This document shows, piece by piece, positions 49,901 through 60,892 of a DNA stretch of 64,000 nt (position 1 is its first letter; the number at the start of each line of letters is the position of its first letter). The notes below the pieces were generated by a model, which saw only the letters and a program-made list of their open reading frames with translations, was not told where the DNA came from and searched no databases. Source of the DNA: Chrysaora quinquecirrha (taxonomy: Eukaryota > Cnidaria > Scyphozoa > Semaeostomeae > Pelagiidae); the NCBI GenBank assembly GCA_014526335.1, contig JACTAT010000014.1:319250-383249 (forward strand), written 5' to 3'. The position numbers and the translations under genes were made by a program.

Positions 49901-52900
49901 TACAAAATAACATAGTACAATCTGTTTAAATTGTATTTCAGCAATCGTTTGAGCTGTGTAGAAAGTTTCCGGTAGGCTGCATTCGTCGGTATGAATACAG
50001 TCATTTGACGTGATTCTAAGATTCGTTTCATATACGTCTGTTTGGCGACGCTGTAGAACCAAGACACAGACTTTTCGTCTTTCAGAAGTTCCCATAGTGT
50101 CTTTTGCGCTGCACGCTTCTCGTGTTTTCGCACTATGAATTGACCTAGAAGTAACAGAGAAAGGAATCAGATTTGTGATTTACTCTTGAGCAGCGTTTCT
50201 TTTTATTACCTGTTTGAATTTTGATGCTATAGAAAGAGCGAGCCTATGCTGGATTGGGAACTTGTGATTTCGACAGTTGATACCTCTCCTCTAGCCGTGC
50301 TTTAACTGCCTACTTATGTCAGAGTGTCAAAAACTAGTCAGAACTTAGGATATAGCTTGTTGACAACGGTCGCGGGGCGTCTCAGGTCGAGACGGGAATC
50401 AGTTGATTCCCAGAAGTCGAACCTGCCCAGCTGTCTGGAACTATGCGCCAGCGTCTCCTAAAAACTAGTTGCCAGCCAGCGCTTAGGCCTATGTCGACCA
50501 GTCAGTTGCGATAAGTATGTTCCAAAATTCGCCGATCAGCAGCCGGCAAATAGTTCTGACTGTGCGCAATGTCGACAAACGCCTGGCCTTTCGCTCATTC
50601 AGATTACAACCCTGTGCGGACCTTGTGCTGACAGTGGCTGTGCTGTATAACTCCTAAAGTCGTTCCAGTGCAAATACTCCTAACCCCTGACCCGTCTCGT
50701 CGATTCTCAAACTGACCACTGATTAGGGACAGCCTCTGCCCGCAGGATAAAAATATCAGTGTGATCGAAGATACAGATAGATAAAACAAAAATTGAAATA
50801 AAGAACATTTCAAATAGATCCAAACTATGCAAATTGCATTAAAAAGGATATTTCATCAATCTTGTTAACATCAAGTAGTTGTTGAGAAAACATTATAACA
50901 AACTGTGTCTTATTCTCTTTTCGAATTGTCTTTTGTTCTGTGATTCTATATATTTTATTTTAATTAATTCTATCTTTCCCAACACTAATGCAATAAAACA
51001 TTTCACCAATGTCGGATCCTTTGAAAGAGTCCTTGTTTGAAATTGGTTAAATTATTGGATTTCTACTTAAATTCACAGAAACACACAATTTGTCCTCCGC
51101 CCCAAGCGATATTAAGACAAATTCTGGGGAAAATTTTGCACAGACGCTCTAGACTCATTTAATAAGCCCACACTTTTCATCAGCAGCAACCTTCATCGAC
51201 AGCATCAATCAGCGGCAATCTTTATCAACAACAACAACAATTTATAAATTGACATTTAATTGAATGGCCTAACGTTAGCCTAAAAGTGGTTTTATGAAAT
51301 GAAATGAACATTTCTCTTGCCACTGCTCCTTTCAGTGTCAACCCAGAAAATATGTCTCACCAGAGGGATCTAACCCTGCGGTAAACACACATCTGTCTAT
51401 GGGGTTCTAGAGCATCTAGAGTATTATGCCTCAAAATTTGCAAGCTATAGTCAAAATCCTTTTGGTGCCTTTTTGTACGACTTTCAATTGCATTTTCAAA
51501 TTAACCGAAAAAGTAGTCGTTGTGGAGTAATACACTTTCCCAAAAGGTTTTGATAGCTATAATGTTCTACAATTTGCACTCAACACGCCAAGAAAAAAGG
51601 GCCTTCGTTTTTTAGGGGCGAAATGAGTTCCCTAATGGGACAGCTGTTGAACTGGATGGCTTGTTGCAACAAGTTAGGCCCTACATATTTCTTAGTCAAA
51701 AGTCAGGACCATCGTACAGTTCGGTTTAGGCATAATGTCGCATAGTTTTGATCTCATAATTTTCTATATTTCGCATTTTTCCCAGAAAAAGGGCCACGAT
51801 CCGAAAGTGACACAAAACTTGACTGGACTAAACAGATGTGGAACTAGATTTGGCACAACTTGTAGGCCTATATCAAAATAGGCCCTGTATATTTTCTTAC
51901 TTCATTTGACTTAAACTTGTTACAAACAATGAAGATTACAATCAAGCCTCTAGTAGACATCTCAAACACGATCCACTGCGATAAGACCACAGATAAGACG
52001 CTTATTGACAGCGCAACAAAACTTATCTGAAAGCTTTTTGGTTCTTTGAGACGTTACGCCTTTGGTTACTTTTCTTCTTTGCGACAAAAGCGGTTTTACA
52101 GTTTGAGACATTTATATTTTAAACATGCTACAGAAGTCTGTTTTCAGCGAAGCTTACGGATGGCTAATAAATAAAGCTTCAAAAATAATCTTGAACCTCT
52201 CAGAAAGCTGTTGTTCAGAAGTCTTAGGTCGTTACTTAGCAGCTCAGATTGCCCTGTTATCACTATAGTAGTAATGAAATTTGCTTATACAGCATTCACA
52301 CTGCAAGTTAAAGCTCGTTAAATTAAACCATTTTACCAAATGTTGCGTTCTGATTGGTCATTCCAGGGATTCGAATTGATTTGATTGGTGAAAATTTAAC
52401 CTGGTTTAAAGCTAAATAAAGCTGGTTTAAATGTGTCAGTGTGAAAACAGTATTAGGCCTAAAGACGATACAAAATTAGCTCCAGCGACGTATTTCGCAA
52501 TGCAAAGTTTCTGCAATTCATTGGGACATGGCATTGTATCTCATATATTGCAAGCACAGACTTTTCATATCTTGAATCGAACTCCATTCACAAGGGCATT
52601 TACTCGTTTCCATTGCTTATAATTTTCTTCTAAAAGCATAAACTGAGGCTAGGCTTAGATGCGTCTATATGTCAGACAGTAGCTATGAAGTATAGATTCC
52701 TCAAGTAAGAGGGCACCAAATTCTTTATTTGATATACCTCAGTCTCCGACTTATATGATGTCGGTATATATTCCTTATCTTCTGAGGCACAAATTAACTT
52801 TGTGGAAACTTAGTCACAAGAAAACCACTACTGTCAACTACTGTGTCTTCCCTCAGGCCTCAGACACATAGCACTTCTTCTTAAATCGGTTGACTACAGT

Positions 52901-55900
52901 CTAGCTGCCTAGGGCTTAAGTCTGGACAGTCAGGAAAGGTTATGAAGTTACGGTCGCACTGTCATTGACGGAGGAAGGTCAATTGGAACCAAAGAGAATC
53001 TCGTTACTACACCCAGAAAACGCAAGTTTTACACAGTTTCGCCCCCCTCTTACATTTGCTCATGTATCATCTAGAATCATCTCCTCAGTAACTTTAGTAG
53101 GGTTCTGGCGTTTCCTAGAATTTATCAGAGAGTCTTGAGGTATGGGTTTTTCGCGGACTTTGTCACATGACCATCAAATGCCCATATTTGGAAGCAGGTG
53201 TTGCAAATGATCCTTAAATCAGCTTTATCTCTGTCAATAGTTATCAGATATGATTGAAACATTGAAAACGCCCCCCACCTTAGACTTACAACGTCAAAAA
53301 TAGCCAAGACCAAATAGGGTTAAGGCCCCTTTTCGCATAGTTGTTTAAAGGCTGTGTGCCTTAATATTTGCTGATCACGTTTTTATTCAACTGTAAATGT
53401 TTATGCTTTGCTGCTTCCTTGCCGAATGTACTTTAAACACACTGTTTATATTATTTTTTCTACTTACTACTCTCCAAGCTGTTTACACAAGAAAAAATAC
53501 AGATAGACGAAGACCGACTTAGTAATTATATTGTTAAAGTAGTCAGGTCGCTACGGGACAGAAACAAGGGGTCAGACTGCAAAATCGGCGGGCAATGCAA
53601 AAAATGGTTTAAAACAAGTGCAAGAGCTTGTAGATGACAAATCAACTTGTTGGACATCGCCAAATTGCTTGTGAGGGGAACCCAGCAGCATTTTATGGTT
53701 TCCCATACAGTTTTTCATTTACTTCAAAATCTTGAAAATGACCGAAATCCAAAATCATTGCATGAAAAATTTAAAACTACTGCCAGAAAAGGCTTATTGA
53801 GTGCATTCGAAAGAGACCTTGGTTGTTAAATTTGAGCTCACCTAACCAGAGTAATAGAGCAGTGAACTTTGAGTGCCCCCCTGCAATGTTGCACGAGCGA
53901 GAAAATAATCGTGCTTCCAGGGGGGGCACTCAAGTTTCACCAATCAATATCTCAGGAGGAGAATGACCGAATTTCAAAAACAACATATGTTCTGAAAGTA
54001 CTCTGCAAGCACTTTCTGACTGTTGTTTTCGATTTTTCATGCAGCGATTTTAAATTTGTGCCATTTTCAAGGTTTCGAAGAATATAGAAAAGTATACGGG
54101 AAAAGCACAAAATGCTGCCGGATTACACCCACAAGTAATTTGGAGAGGTCCAACAAGTTGATTTGTCATCTACAAGCTTCTGCGCTTGTTGTAAATCATT
54201 TTTGCATTGCAACCCACAGATTTTGCATGCTGCATTTACCATAGCGCCCTGACTAAATAATTGCATGAAAACCACACTGATCATGGCTGAATAAGTTACT
54301 TAAGGTTTCTTTTTATTCTTTATTAATATTTGTAATTGTATCATTTCTTTGAGTGAATCAAGCTGGGATTTTCATCAATCTGTTTTACATAAAGAATAAT
54401 TCATGACTAAAAGGTTTTTTACCACACCACAGCAAATCATATGCTTAACCCTTACGAAAATCATGACTTTCAGCGTAAGTTTAAGCTTAGCTGGTAGAAA
54501 AGACATTAAGGATAAGGAGTTATTCACGACCAAAATCTTTTTTACCAGGCCACAGTGAATCATATATGCTTAACCCTTAACGGTACGAATATCGTGACTT
54601 TCAGCGTATTGTAGCTATGAGTTAAAGCTTAGTTGGTAGAAAAGGCTGAAAAGACAGTGCATAAAGAGAACTTTTTCATTTTGGATAAAGGTATTTACAT
54701 ATAGTCAAACGGTGAAACCTCCACTAACAGATGTCCTATATAGTGGACACCTCCTTAAACGGGCAAATATTTTCGCGCCAAAGGCCTTTGGACAGGTGAT
54801 GTGGCCTGGTAAAGTCCTTCGGCTCATGATCGGTTGGAATCTCGTCGGGACTACTTTCCACAAGCCTACAGTCAACTCAGCTTCAGCGCTCTATCCTTCA
54901 AGTCGGTGAATGAGTACCCAGGGTATTCGTTTTAGAATATCAATCTGGGGACACAAGCTGATAGCAGTCTGGGAGCACAGGCTGCGGATCTACATCAGCT
55001 GTATAGCTGCAGGAACCCTTGACCTACTGTAACAAATAAAGAGTGCTTGCTTGATTGCTGGAGGTCCTACTGTAATACAGTGAGAATAAGTTGACACTGG
55101 GCGCAAAATCTTTACGCTCAATCCATAGGAGACTTTTCAGCTTCATGTCCACATCAATCAAATTAGTTTCTCACCACACCCTTCTTTTACTAGGCCTACA
55201 CCTAATTGGATTACTACATTCCATACTTAGGTTTAGCTGGTGTTATTTAAAAGAAATGGTTTTGACCACTGTTTACCACAGATGAAACCCCTTAATTTGA
55301 TTCGTAGACTATAATAAATTCACTTGTTAACTAACTCAGAATTTCACCTATCTATGCATTTGTCTTTTGATTAGCAGATATTTTTTAGCGATGTAATAAT
55401 AGGAATATAGTAGAACCTTCATTGACGGGCACCTCTTGTACAACAGACACCTCCGAACAACAGAAAAATTGTTTCTTAACTAAAGATTATTTTTAAAAAC
55501 AACCTCCATATAGCGGACACTTCTCTACAACGAAAAGTAACAGTGGTCTCACAAATGGTCGTCATATCGAGGTTCCAATGAACTGATTTCAAGTCTGATT
55601 TCAATTGAAAGCCCTATCAACGTCAGGATCAGACAAAAATTGTTGATGGGTCAACGCAGGTCAGGAGTTTTTTGTAGCAATATGTAGTCTCAAATGGACG
55701 ACGTGCAGCTAGTCCATTCTGGAATAAAAATTTTGGATACCAAAATTATCTCAAATCTGACAAATCGATAGCATGAGTTAACCGAAGACTAGAAAATCTA
55801 GTGATCCAAATGAGACTCGACCTAACGACTTTTCAATCCAGCAGAACCATTCCTTGGTCTCCCATTACGTCATCAAAATTTAATTAAGATACACATACAA

Positions 55901-58016
55901 CCAATTAATGCATATTTCTGAGTATTAATTTCGGGGTCTGTTTCAATGTATAACTTGCTTATATTTGGTCCCCGTGAGTTTTCGATCTTTAGCGTTGATG
56001 TCTTTTCCCATAATTGTTGCTGAATTATTAATTTTTCTAACCCCTGGCACCTTTCAGTTCTGATCGTCACAGAGACACTTCATGTTCCATGGCAATATAA
56101 CACCTCTACTTAACATACAGGTTACAAGGGTCTCCAAACTAATGACTTCTTCATCTAGCTGGATTTTGACACTTAAAACGGGATTGGCGATTTTCTATTG
56201 AAACGAAATTTCCTACCACTGTCCTTCTATTTCGAGCACTGCATTGACTGAGAACATAATAATTGATTTTTGAGAAAAATTTTCGCCCTAGTTTTTCACC
56301 CAGAGATTTATTTTCAAACAAGATTATTGGTTTCAAACAATAGTGCATTGTTTCCAATCAAAAGGGCATTGTTTTTACACAATAGGACATTGTTATAGAA
56401 TTCTCCTCGAAAAATAGGACATTGTTTTCAAATAATAGAGTATTGTTTTCAAACAATATGGTATTATTATCCAACGAAAGAGTATTGTTTTAAAACAATA
56501 GGCGATTTTTTACTTTTTATTCCCTGCAGAGTCAGTCTGAAGTTTTTTTATGAGTGTTTCTTATTTGCGGGAACTTCCTATATACCGTGTCCCTTATAGG
56601 AATTCCCTAAGTCCTAAGACTAAGTCCTCAGTAACAAAGATACCACATAGACAAGGTTGTTGCTTGTTGATAAAGTGTAAGAAACGAGGGGATATCTCGA
56701 AATGTTTTCAGAGTCTATAAGAACTTCGGAAGTTTTCTAAAGTAAGCTTTTTACGGTAGCAATCGAACCTCGGTGTGAACCAGTGATTAGAAAAAGTTAT
56801 ATACTTTCTTGTATTCGTTTTTTTTATTATTAGCTATCGAGAATTTTCACAGTGGCCACATCACCACTCTAAAACCAAACCTCTTACCACATCACGTATC
56901 GCCAGGGTCGCCATTTGCCTCGAAGGTGATTTTAGAAAGTTTGAAAAAAAATTTTATGAAGAAACTACGAAATTTTTTGCAAAGTTTGTGAATTTCTTTG
57001 CTTGAGAAAATCATAAATGTTTCGAAAAAGCATTGCTTAACGATTCTGCTTGTCAAGTGACGTGGCCAAACGGTGAAACATTGCTATCAAGGCAAATCTC
57101 AAGCAAACAATGGGCAACAATGTTTGATCGTTTGGCCAAGGTCTTCAAGAATCACTTTAACGTGACTCTTCTCAAAATTTAACTGTGAACCAATTTATTT
57201 ACGATTGTTTCGCTGACGTTTGTGTATACCCAGGTACTGTCAGGTACTCACATTAGCAATGTCAGTCAAACCGTAGTCCTCGAAGTGATAGCCATCAAAA
57301 TACTTTCTGTACAGATCTGTCATACAAACTCGAAAATTATTTCGTTTCAAATGTGACCTCGTTCAACTAGCAAAAAGACCTCCCTCAAACATCATCTGTT
57401 GTTTATCGAATTCTCAGTAGTTCTAACGATATTTAACATGGTTAAGCAAAGCAATTTCTGAACCTTCTTGCACACACCTTTTCTTTTCGCACCTTGTTTG
57501 GAGCCAATTGCATACTTTACTTAATTTTGGACCCTGTGCAGGGACATCCCTAAGTACAGAACTAAAAGCTTCTTTTGATTATTCACGTCGCAAGAACAAT
57601 TCAAGTTTACCACATAACAAGGTCAAAACGAGTTAAAAATTATTGTTGTACTCTTTTTCAAGTTCATAACAGAAGTCGAATTCCTGCGGTTTTAATTATT
57701 CTGAATCTGATCTGCGTCCATAAATTTCTAATTGTGAGTTAAAAAAAATTTGGGTCGGAAGAAATGGCTTCTCATAACCTGGGTTTCTTGAACGAAAACC
57801 AGTCGATCCTACTTCAGGTTTCAATATTAGAATAACGTTCCAGTGCCAGGGTTTCGTCTTAGTCGTTTATTTCAAAGCTTGCATCTGATTAAAATTTCCC
57901 AAAATTATGGTATGAAAAGTTATTCTAAACCATGTATAAACGTAAATTTCAAAAGTCTTACCTGAAATGCATACAAGTATCACCAACAATACGCAGCAGC
58001 TGGTTATAATCCGCAT
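37963..58016 (-). CDS. secreted FAS1-FAS1 / Thr-Pro repeat / Frizzled-CRD / FAS1-FAS1 protein
   Basis: Exons in transcript order: 58016-57962 (signal peptide), 57316-57252, a gap in the model, then 50144-49789, 49069-48788, 48026-47786, 46295-43923, 42290-41955, 41173-41117, 40951-40817, 39438-39125 and 38534-37963. From 50144 on all phases agree (about 1555 residues). Four fasciclin domains show H-box-like motifs: TVFIPTNAAY, TLFTPHDEAF, TLFAPTNEAF and ILWVPTDDAF. After the second comes an exon of about 790 codons of Thr/Pro/Lys repeats, then a Frizzled cysteine-rich domain with ten cysteines, two short linkers and the last FAS1 pair. No transmembrane segment is seen, so it is probably matrix or mucus. 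The join at 57252/50144 is one base out of phase, so a small exon is missing. Alternatively transcription starts at 50813, where a hydrophobic leader (MKCSLFQFLFYLSV) could splice in phase from about 50713. The last exon carries a one-base frameshift at about 38274-38286. Confidence 0.82.
38868..39116. mobile_element. AAACATTGTTTG palindromic MITE, best-preserved copy
   Basis: The ends are GGCCCTGGCCAAACGATCAA and, inverted, GGCTATGGCCAAACAATCAA. Further in are AACATTGTTTGTCAAACATT and its mirror. It sits in the last intron of the FAS1/FZ gene, ending about 8 bases from the donor-side edge of the exon at 39125. Confidence 0.8.
39486..40063. repeat. tandem duplication, two units of about 290 bp
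   Basis: CAGCAAACCC starts the unit at 39486 and again at 39773. Both units contain TTTCAGAAACCCCAGATTTT, AACAGGCCTTAAAAGAAAAG and TTCAAGTCTCGGTGGGGTCA, and end at ATGAGCACACATG. The second unit has an extra GCCCGCACTTCGCC block. It is intronic in the FAS1/FZ gene. Confidence 0.88.
40139..40726. mobile_element. Tigger/pogo-like non-autonomous element
   Basis: Inverted ends CAGTTGACATCCGCTATCTC and complement are flanked by TA at 40137-40138 and 40727-40728, the Tc1/mariner target. Several internal CGCTATCTCGAAC repeats are present, as in pogo/Tigger ends. There is no transposase. It is intronic in the FAS1/FZ gene. Confidence 0.85.
41538..41612 (-). repeat. tRNA-derived SINE-like fragment
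   Basis: On the minus strand TGTGGCGTCGTGGTCTGATC (A-box region) and AGGGTTCGAACCACAG (B box) lie about 50 bases apart as in a tRNA. The acceptor stem and anticodon arm do not fold well. Same family as 22768-22845. Confidence 0.5.
41955..42290 (-). CDS. Frizzled cysteine-rich domain exon of the FAS1/FZ gene
   Basis: One exon of 112 codons, phase 1 in and phase 1 out. It encodes ACTRNGIPFCKN, a YPNSF motif, GCSVSVIRYMCSIYTPPC, KPCRSLCSTIRESC, IFDCSKLP and GACYG. The ten cysteines and the motif order (IPxC, PN, CxxxxxxxxC, P-x-C, PCRxLC, C) match the FZ fold that binds Wnt or lipid in Frizzled and sFRP proteins. The usual WPE before the ninth cysteine is replaced by LAEIFDC. Symmetric phase-1 borders are typical of a shuffled extracellular module. 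Confidence 0.88.
42835..43760. repeat. minisatellite with a 180-bp higher-order unit
   Basis: Units of 18-22 bp (GAGACCAAAACGTGGAGAAT-like) fill the intron between the Thr/Pro exon and the FZ exon. Blocks beginning near 43021, 43201 and 43381 repeat with an exact 180-bp spacing, the last two nearly identical. Frames read as PIVHVLFSNCPRF-type repeats on the minus strand and are artefacts. Confidence 0.9.
43923..46295 (-). CDS. Thr/Pro/Lys-rich mucin-like exon of the FAS1/FZ gene
   Basis: A single 2373-bp exon, phase 1 at both ends, with acceptor at 46296-46297 and donor at 43921-43922. After a short non-repetitive start (LLKVKERKPATPRTF) come about 11 units of 20 residues, consensus near TTKEVTTAPPATEAPTTLPP (46215-45580). 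About 75 heptads of TTKPEVP follow, with Q, E, L and K variants (45563-43975). The exon ends in KAATKPSTPAPP. The dense Thr/Pro suggests O-glycosylation and an extended, mucin-like stalk between the N-terminal FAS1 pair and the FZ domain. The alternating Lys and Glu make the heptads polyampholytic, unlike typical mucins. Confidence 0.88.
43975..45563. repeat. 21-bp coding minisatellite (TTKPEVP heptads)
   Basis: About 75 in-frame 21-bp units. The Q, L and K variants recur in a fixed order (for example TTKPELPTTKQEKPTTKPEV), giving higher-order blocks that indicate repeated segmental duplication. Copy number is likely polymorphic and prone to assembly error. Confidence 0.93.
45580..46215. repeat. 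60-bp coding minisatellite (20-residue units)
   Basis: About 11 in-frame units with more divergence between copies than the heptad array, so this array is older or under stronger constraint. Confidence 0.9.
46711..47403. mobile_element. PIF/Harbinger-like MITE
   Basis: Inverted ends of about 49 bp, almost perfect, start GACCCCGTTTACACGATATC. They are flanked by TTA on both sides (46708-46710, 47404-47406). Many internal CACCGGT/ACCGGTGT motifs are present. The flanks also share a TGTTTCTGTCTTTG word, so the insertion site lies in or beside a short repeat. Intronic in the FAS1/FZ gene. Confidence 0.82.
48257..48541. mobile_element. palindromic element with CAGTACAGTGGAGG repeats
   Basis: The ends GTTGTCTCACCCCGGG and CCCGGGCTGAGACAAC are inverted. 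The interior is a minisatellite of AGTACAGTGGAGGATAT-like units on the left and its complement on the right, so the whole folds into one hairpin. Confidence 0.75.
52948..53020. repeat. dispersed repeat, copy 3 of 3
   Basis: AAGTTACGGTCGCACTGTCA, GGAGGAAGG, GTCAATTGGAACCAAAGA: a truncated relative of 3296-3470 and 14813-14985. Confidence 0.5.
53541..54254. mobile_element. foldback MITE, about 714 bp
   Basis: The ends read AGTCAGGTCGCTACGG and its imperfect complement. The arms (53541-53815 and 53990-54254) are inverted and alignable throughout, for example CTTGTAGATGACAAATCAAC against its mirror at 54153-54178. A small hairpin of TTGAGTGCCCCCC words sits at the centre (53866-53932). Confidence 0.82.
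54394..54650. repeat. tandem duplication, two units of about 122-135 bp
   Basis: Both units contain TTTTTTACCA, CACAG.AAATCATA/GTGAATCATATA, GCTTAACCCTTA, CATGACTTTCAGCGTA or CGTGACTTTCAGCGTA, and end at TTGGTAGAAAAG or CTGGTAGAAAAG. Confidence 0.75.
55405..55585. mobile_element. Tigger/pogo-like MITE remnant
   Basis: The left end TAGTAGAACCTTCATTGACG and the right end GTCATATCGAGGTTCCAATG are imperfectly inverted. ACGGGCACCTC and AGCGGACACTTC blocks recur inside. The single-ended match at 54712-54760 (GAAACCTCCACTAACAGATG, GTGGACACCTCC) is probably another remnant. Confidence 0.6.
56310..56505. repeat. minisatellite of TTTTCAAACAATAGGACATTG-like units
   Basis: About six imperfect units of 25-35 bp, each pairing CATTGTTT and AAACAATA words, so single units can form small hairpins. 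Confidence 0.75.
57010..57147. mobile_element. AAACATTGTTTG palindromic MITE family, partial copy
   Basis: GTGACGTGGCCAAACGGTGA and the right end AACAATGTTTGATCGTTTGG are recognisable. The left half is decayed. Confidence 0.6.
57962..58016 (-). CDS. signal-peptide exon, probable first coding exon of the FAS1/FZ gene
   Basis: From ATG at 58016-58014 the exon encodes MRIITSCCVLLVILVCIS and stops at a strong CAG|GTAAGA donor. One Arg followed by a hydrophobic core and small residues is a good secretory signal. It joins in phase to 57316-57252 (DLYRKYFDGYHFEDYGLTDIAN). Assignment to this gene rests on strand, order and secretory character. A separate small gene cannot be excluded. Confidence 0.55.
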
Positions 58017-58635
58017 TTTTGATACCAAGTTTTCTCTGTATTTTATCCACGGATCAAGGTCCTCTCTGTTGGTCTATTAAATCCCTTAGATCATACACAG
58101 AAAACACAAACCCCAGCAGCAAAAACCTAGTAACTCTGTGAATCACTGTTATAACAACCCATGCTACGGCTAAGCTAAACAGCCAAGCTAACTAGAGAAC
58201 CTCTGCTAGCCTATAGCAGGATTCTCAGTCACTAGTTACCCTGAGGTTGGAATTGACAGTTGGCAAATGTGCAAATTTCAATGAAACAACGACTTTTCAT
58301 CTGCTCTGGTTACATCTAATTGTTGTATTGAGTTTCTTCTTAACCATACAGACCATTGCATCACCGGCGTAATCATCCGAACATAATCTCCTTAAAATTG
58401 AGACATGATGTACGACGTTCTGACCCTTTGTGGGTATCATCCCTTTAGCGCATAAGATGAAAACATATTTCTTTGTCAATCAGGTGGTAGACCCCTAGGA
58501 AATCGTTTTGTCGGAAAAATATGTTACAATTTATTATGTCTATAGTATTCAGCTGTTACCATCTTGGGTTTTGCTATTTTGTTACCCTTTTTTGAAGTCC
58601 AGGAATAACATGCTTCGATTCGATCATAAACTATT

Positions 58636-58712
58636 GAGGAGGTGTGGCCGAGTGGTCAAAACGCTTGGCTGACCATTGAAACCTCGTGGACTTGAATCTC
58701 GTTGGAAGAGCT
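58636..58712 (+). repeat. tRNA-Ser/Leu-like SINE head or tRNA pseudogene
   Basis: GTGGCCGAGTGGTCAAAACG is a textbook A box with the D-loop of a type II tRNA. GTGGACTTGAATCTC stands where the B box belongs, with two mismatches from GGTTCGAATCC. The acceptor ends do not pair, so it is a pseudogene or SINE, not a working tRNA. Confidence 0.55.
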
Positions 58713-59011
58713 ATATGCGAACGAATCTTCAACTGTGCTGTCCGTTTGTTGGAATTCGATAGAAAAGTATACACAGCATCCCTATGGGGGACAAGCTGCA
58801 GATTCAAGGGATTTCATGACCGAGAAAAATCGTAGACGGTACTGTTATTGTGCTCGAGCTTCTGCGCAAACGGTTCCAACAAATATGTGAAATCTTTCGT
58901 ATCGTGGGCAATGCAGAACTCAACGCCCACTCAACGTCATGCCCTTGCACAATGGGATAGTAGCTCGTGGACAAGAGTAAAAAGCTGTAAAGTGTAAATC
59001 TAAGGTTTAAG

Positions 59012-59180
59012 GCCCTGGCCACACAATCAAATATATTGTTCGTCAAACATTGGAGATTCGCTTCATAAAACAATGTTTGGCCGTTTGGCCACGTCACAAA
59101 ACACTGCTTGAATAGCAGAAGTGAATTGAGTAATGATGTTGTAAAGCGTCAAAAACTTTTTCTGTTTTTCACCAAAAAAA
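59012..59180. mobile_element. AAACATTGTTTG palindromic MITE family, 3'-truncated copy
   Basis: The left end AGGCCCTGGCCACACAATCA matches 38868 closely, followed by GTTCGTCAAACATTGGAGAT and TTTGGCCACGTCACAAAACA. The mirror end is missing. Confidence 0.65.
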
Positions 59181-60429
59181 AGTTTGAGGAGCGAATAGAA
59201 GATACGGCATTCCACTGATCCATGGTCCTAAAAGTTTTGTTATTATGCAACCTCTATTTATATAGTAGTTGCTGTTGTGGTTTGTTGAGAAAAGCCGAGA
59301 AAAGCATACTTAATACCTTTATACCTGGTGATAACTACACGGATTTGCAAAGTGAAAGAATAAAAGAAATTGAATACTTATGTTGCATCGTTTATTAGGC
59401 TGTAAAACCTCAATCAAAACCGTATGTTATTGAAATATTTTTCAGATGAAGAGTTACAACATACATGTCGTTCACACCTCGTTCAGACGTCGTGTCGTGT
59501 TAGAATCGCGTCGTGCCGGCGCATAGGCTCGACACTTGGAACGACGCTTGATGCAGATGTTGTCCCAACCGGCGCCCATTCCTTACGCCTGGCAGTCAAG
59601 TTAAAAGTTTTGGCACGGCATTGGCTTGACGTATCAACCACGGAGCGTTCCCTGACCGTGCTTATGTCGAAACACTGCCGTGCGGCACGGTAAAATGTGT
59701 GTTGCCAAGATTTTAGCTCAAGCTAGAATCACTGGTTGATTCAGACCAGACGTTGTGCTGGCGCCACGACACTTCCGTGACGTCGGAACTGGCCATACCA
59801 AATGATTGGATGTTTGTTTTGCGTCATTTCGCTAGCCACAGTCCCTTTTATTGGAGGTGCAATAATAAAGACTAACAATTTTAAGAATAACGTTCTTAAA
59901 AATAACAATTTTAGCATCTAGTACCCCTTGAGGCTCTGCAGTTTCCTCTATGTTCCAAGAATCCATTTGGCCGGTTTTGGTTCATTCATGCAGTTCTGTT
60001 TTGGTTTGCGCTAGTAAAAACCATCATCGCTTTTAGAGGCAGTTTTAGCAAAGTTTAATCATAACGCATGTTCTACAGGTTCAATGTTAGTTACCTTAGC
60101 AGGAATATCTTTAAGAGGAAAATGCAACAAAAGATAGCTGTTTTGATAATCTATACTTGCCTCTTATTCAAATCTGAATCTGCAGACAGCAGGTCAAAGA
60201 GAGGTTGCTGGTTGTGGCTTACTGACGCATAAATGATCATGGCCAACACCTTGCTCTAAATTTAACCAACAGAAAAACCGAGAAACTTTGGTTGACGTCT
60301 CTATAAACTTTTCTTCACCAAAGATAAAGAAAACACGAATTCGATACACATGTAAAAGAATATTTTTAGCATGTTGAAACATTGTGTCAAACACATCTTA
60401 TAATGACTGACGAGTTCTACCGAGTTTCA

Positions 60430-60892
60430 ACCACTGTATCAGTGGCGTAGCAGAGGTATATGGGGCCCTAGTGAAGTATGGGAACTGGGCCCCTCCTTGT
60501 ACATATGTCTAATTAAAGGGACTAGGAAACTGCAAATATATAGAAGCTTTTCGGACATTCGTATTACTTTTCGTCTGTCAGATTCCACTTCTTCAAGTTA
60601 TTAAAGAAGGCCATATTTTCCTTTTTGTTCAGCTAATGAGCAAAAAACTATGAAACTGCAGTACCTAAAAACATACCTAGCTATAAAAAGAGTATTTCAA
60701 AACGTTTTAATGGAATATTGTCAGAACTTTTAGTTCTTACAAGCAGTTTTTTACAAAAAATACATCTATTTCATCTTAAAAATGATGACTTCATCTTATT
60801 TTAAAGGTTGGGGGCCCCCTTTTGTCCCTTTGATCCCTATTCGGTGGGGGCCCTTAGTGTTACGTAATCACCATCGGCTACGCCTCTGCTAT
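60430..60892. mobile_element. hAT-like MITE
   Basis: The left end CAGTGGCGTAGCAGAGG and the inverted right end GGCTACGCCTCTGC are recognisable. GGGGCCC words lie inside both ends. CAGTGGCGTA is a common hAT terminus. The right tip is decayed, so the 8-bp duplication cannot be checked. Confidence 0.65.

Larger units (their letters stand above)
50145..57251. other. long 5' intron or upstream region of the FAS1/FZ gene
   Basis: About 7 kb with no exon I can place with confidence. 50713-50813 on the minus strand is a candidate alternative first exon with a hydrophobic leader. The rest holds repeats (52948, 53541, 54394, 55405, 56310, 57010) and unique AT-rich DNA. No RNA gene is seen. Confidence 0.5.

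Noticed and set aside
58636..58712. Functional tRNA gene
   Set aside because: Good A box but degraded B box, no paired acceptor stem and no valid anticodon arm.
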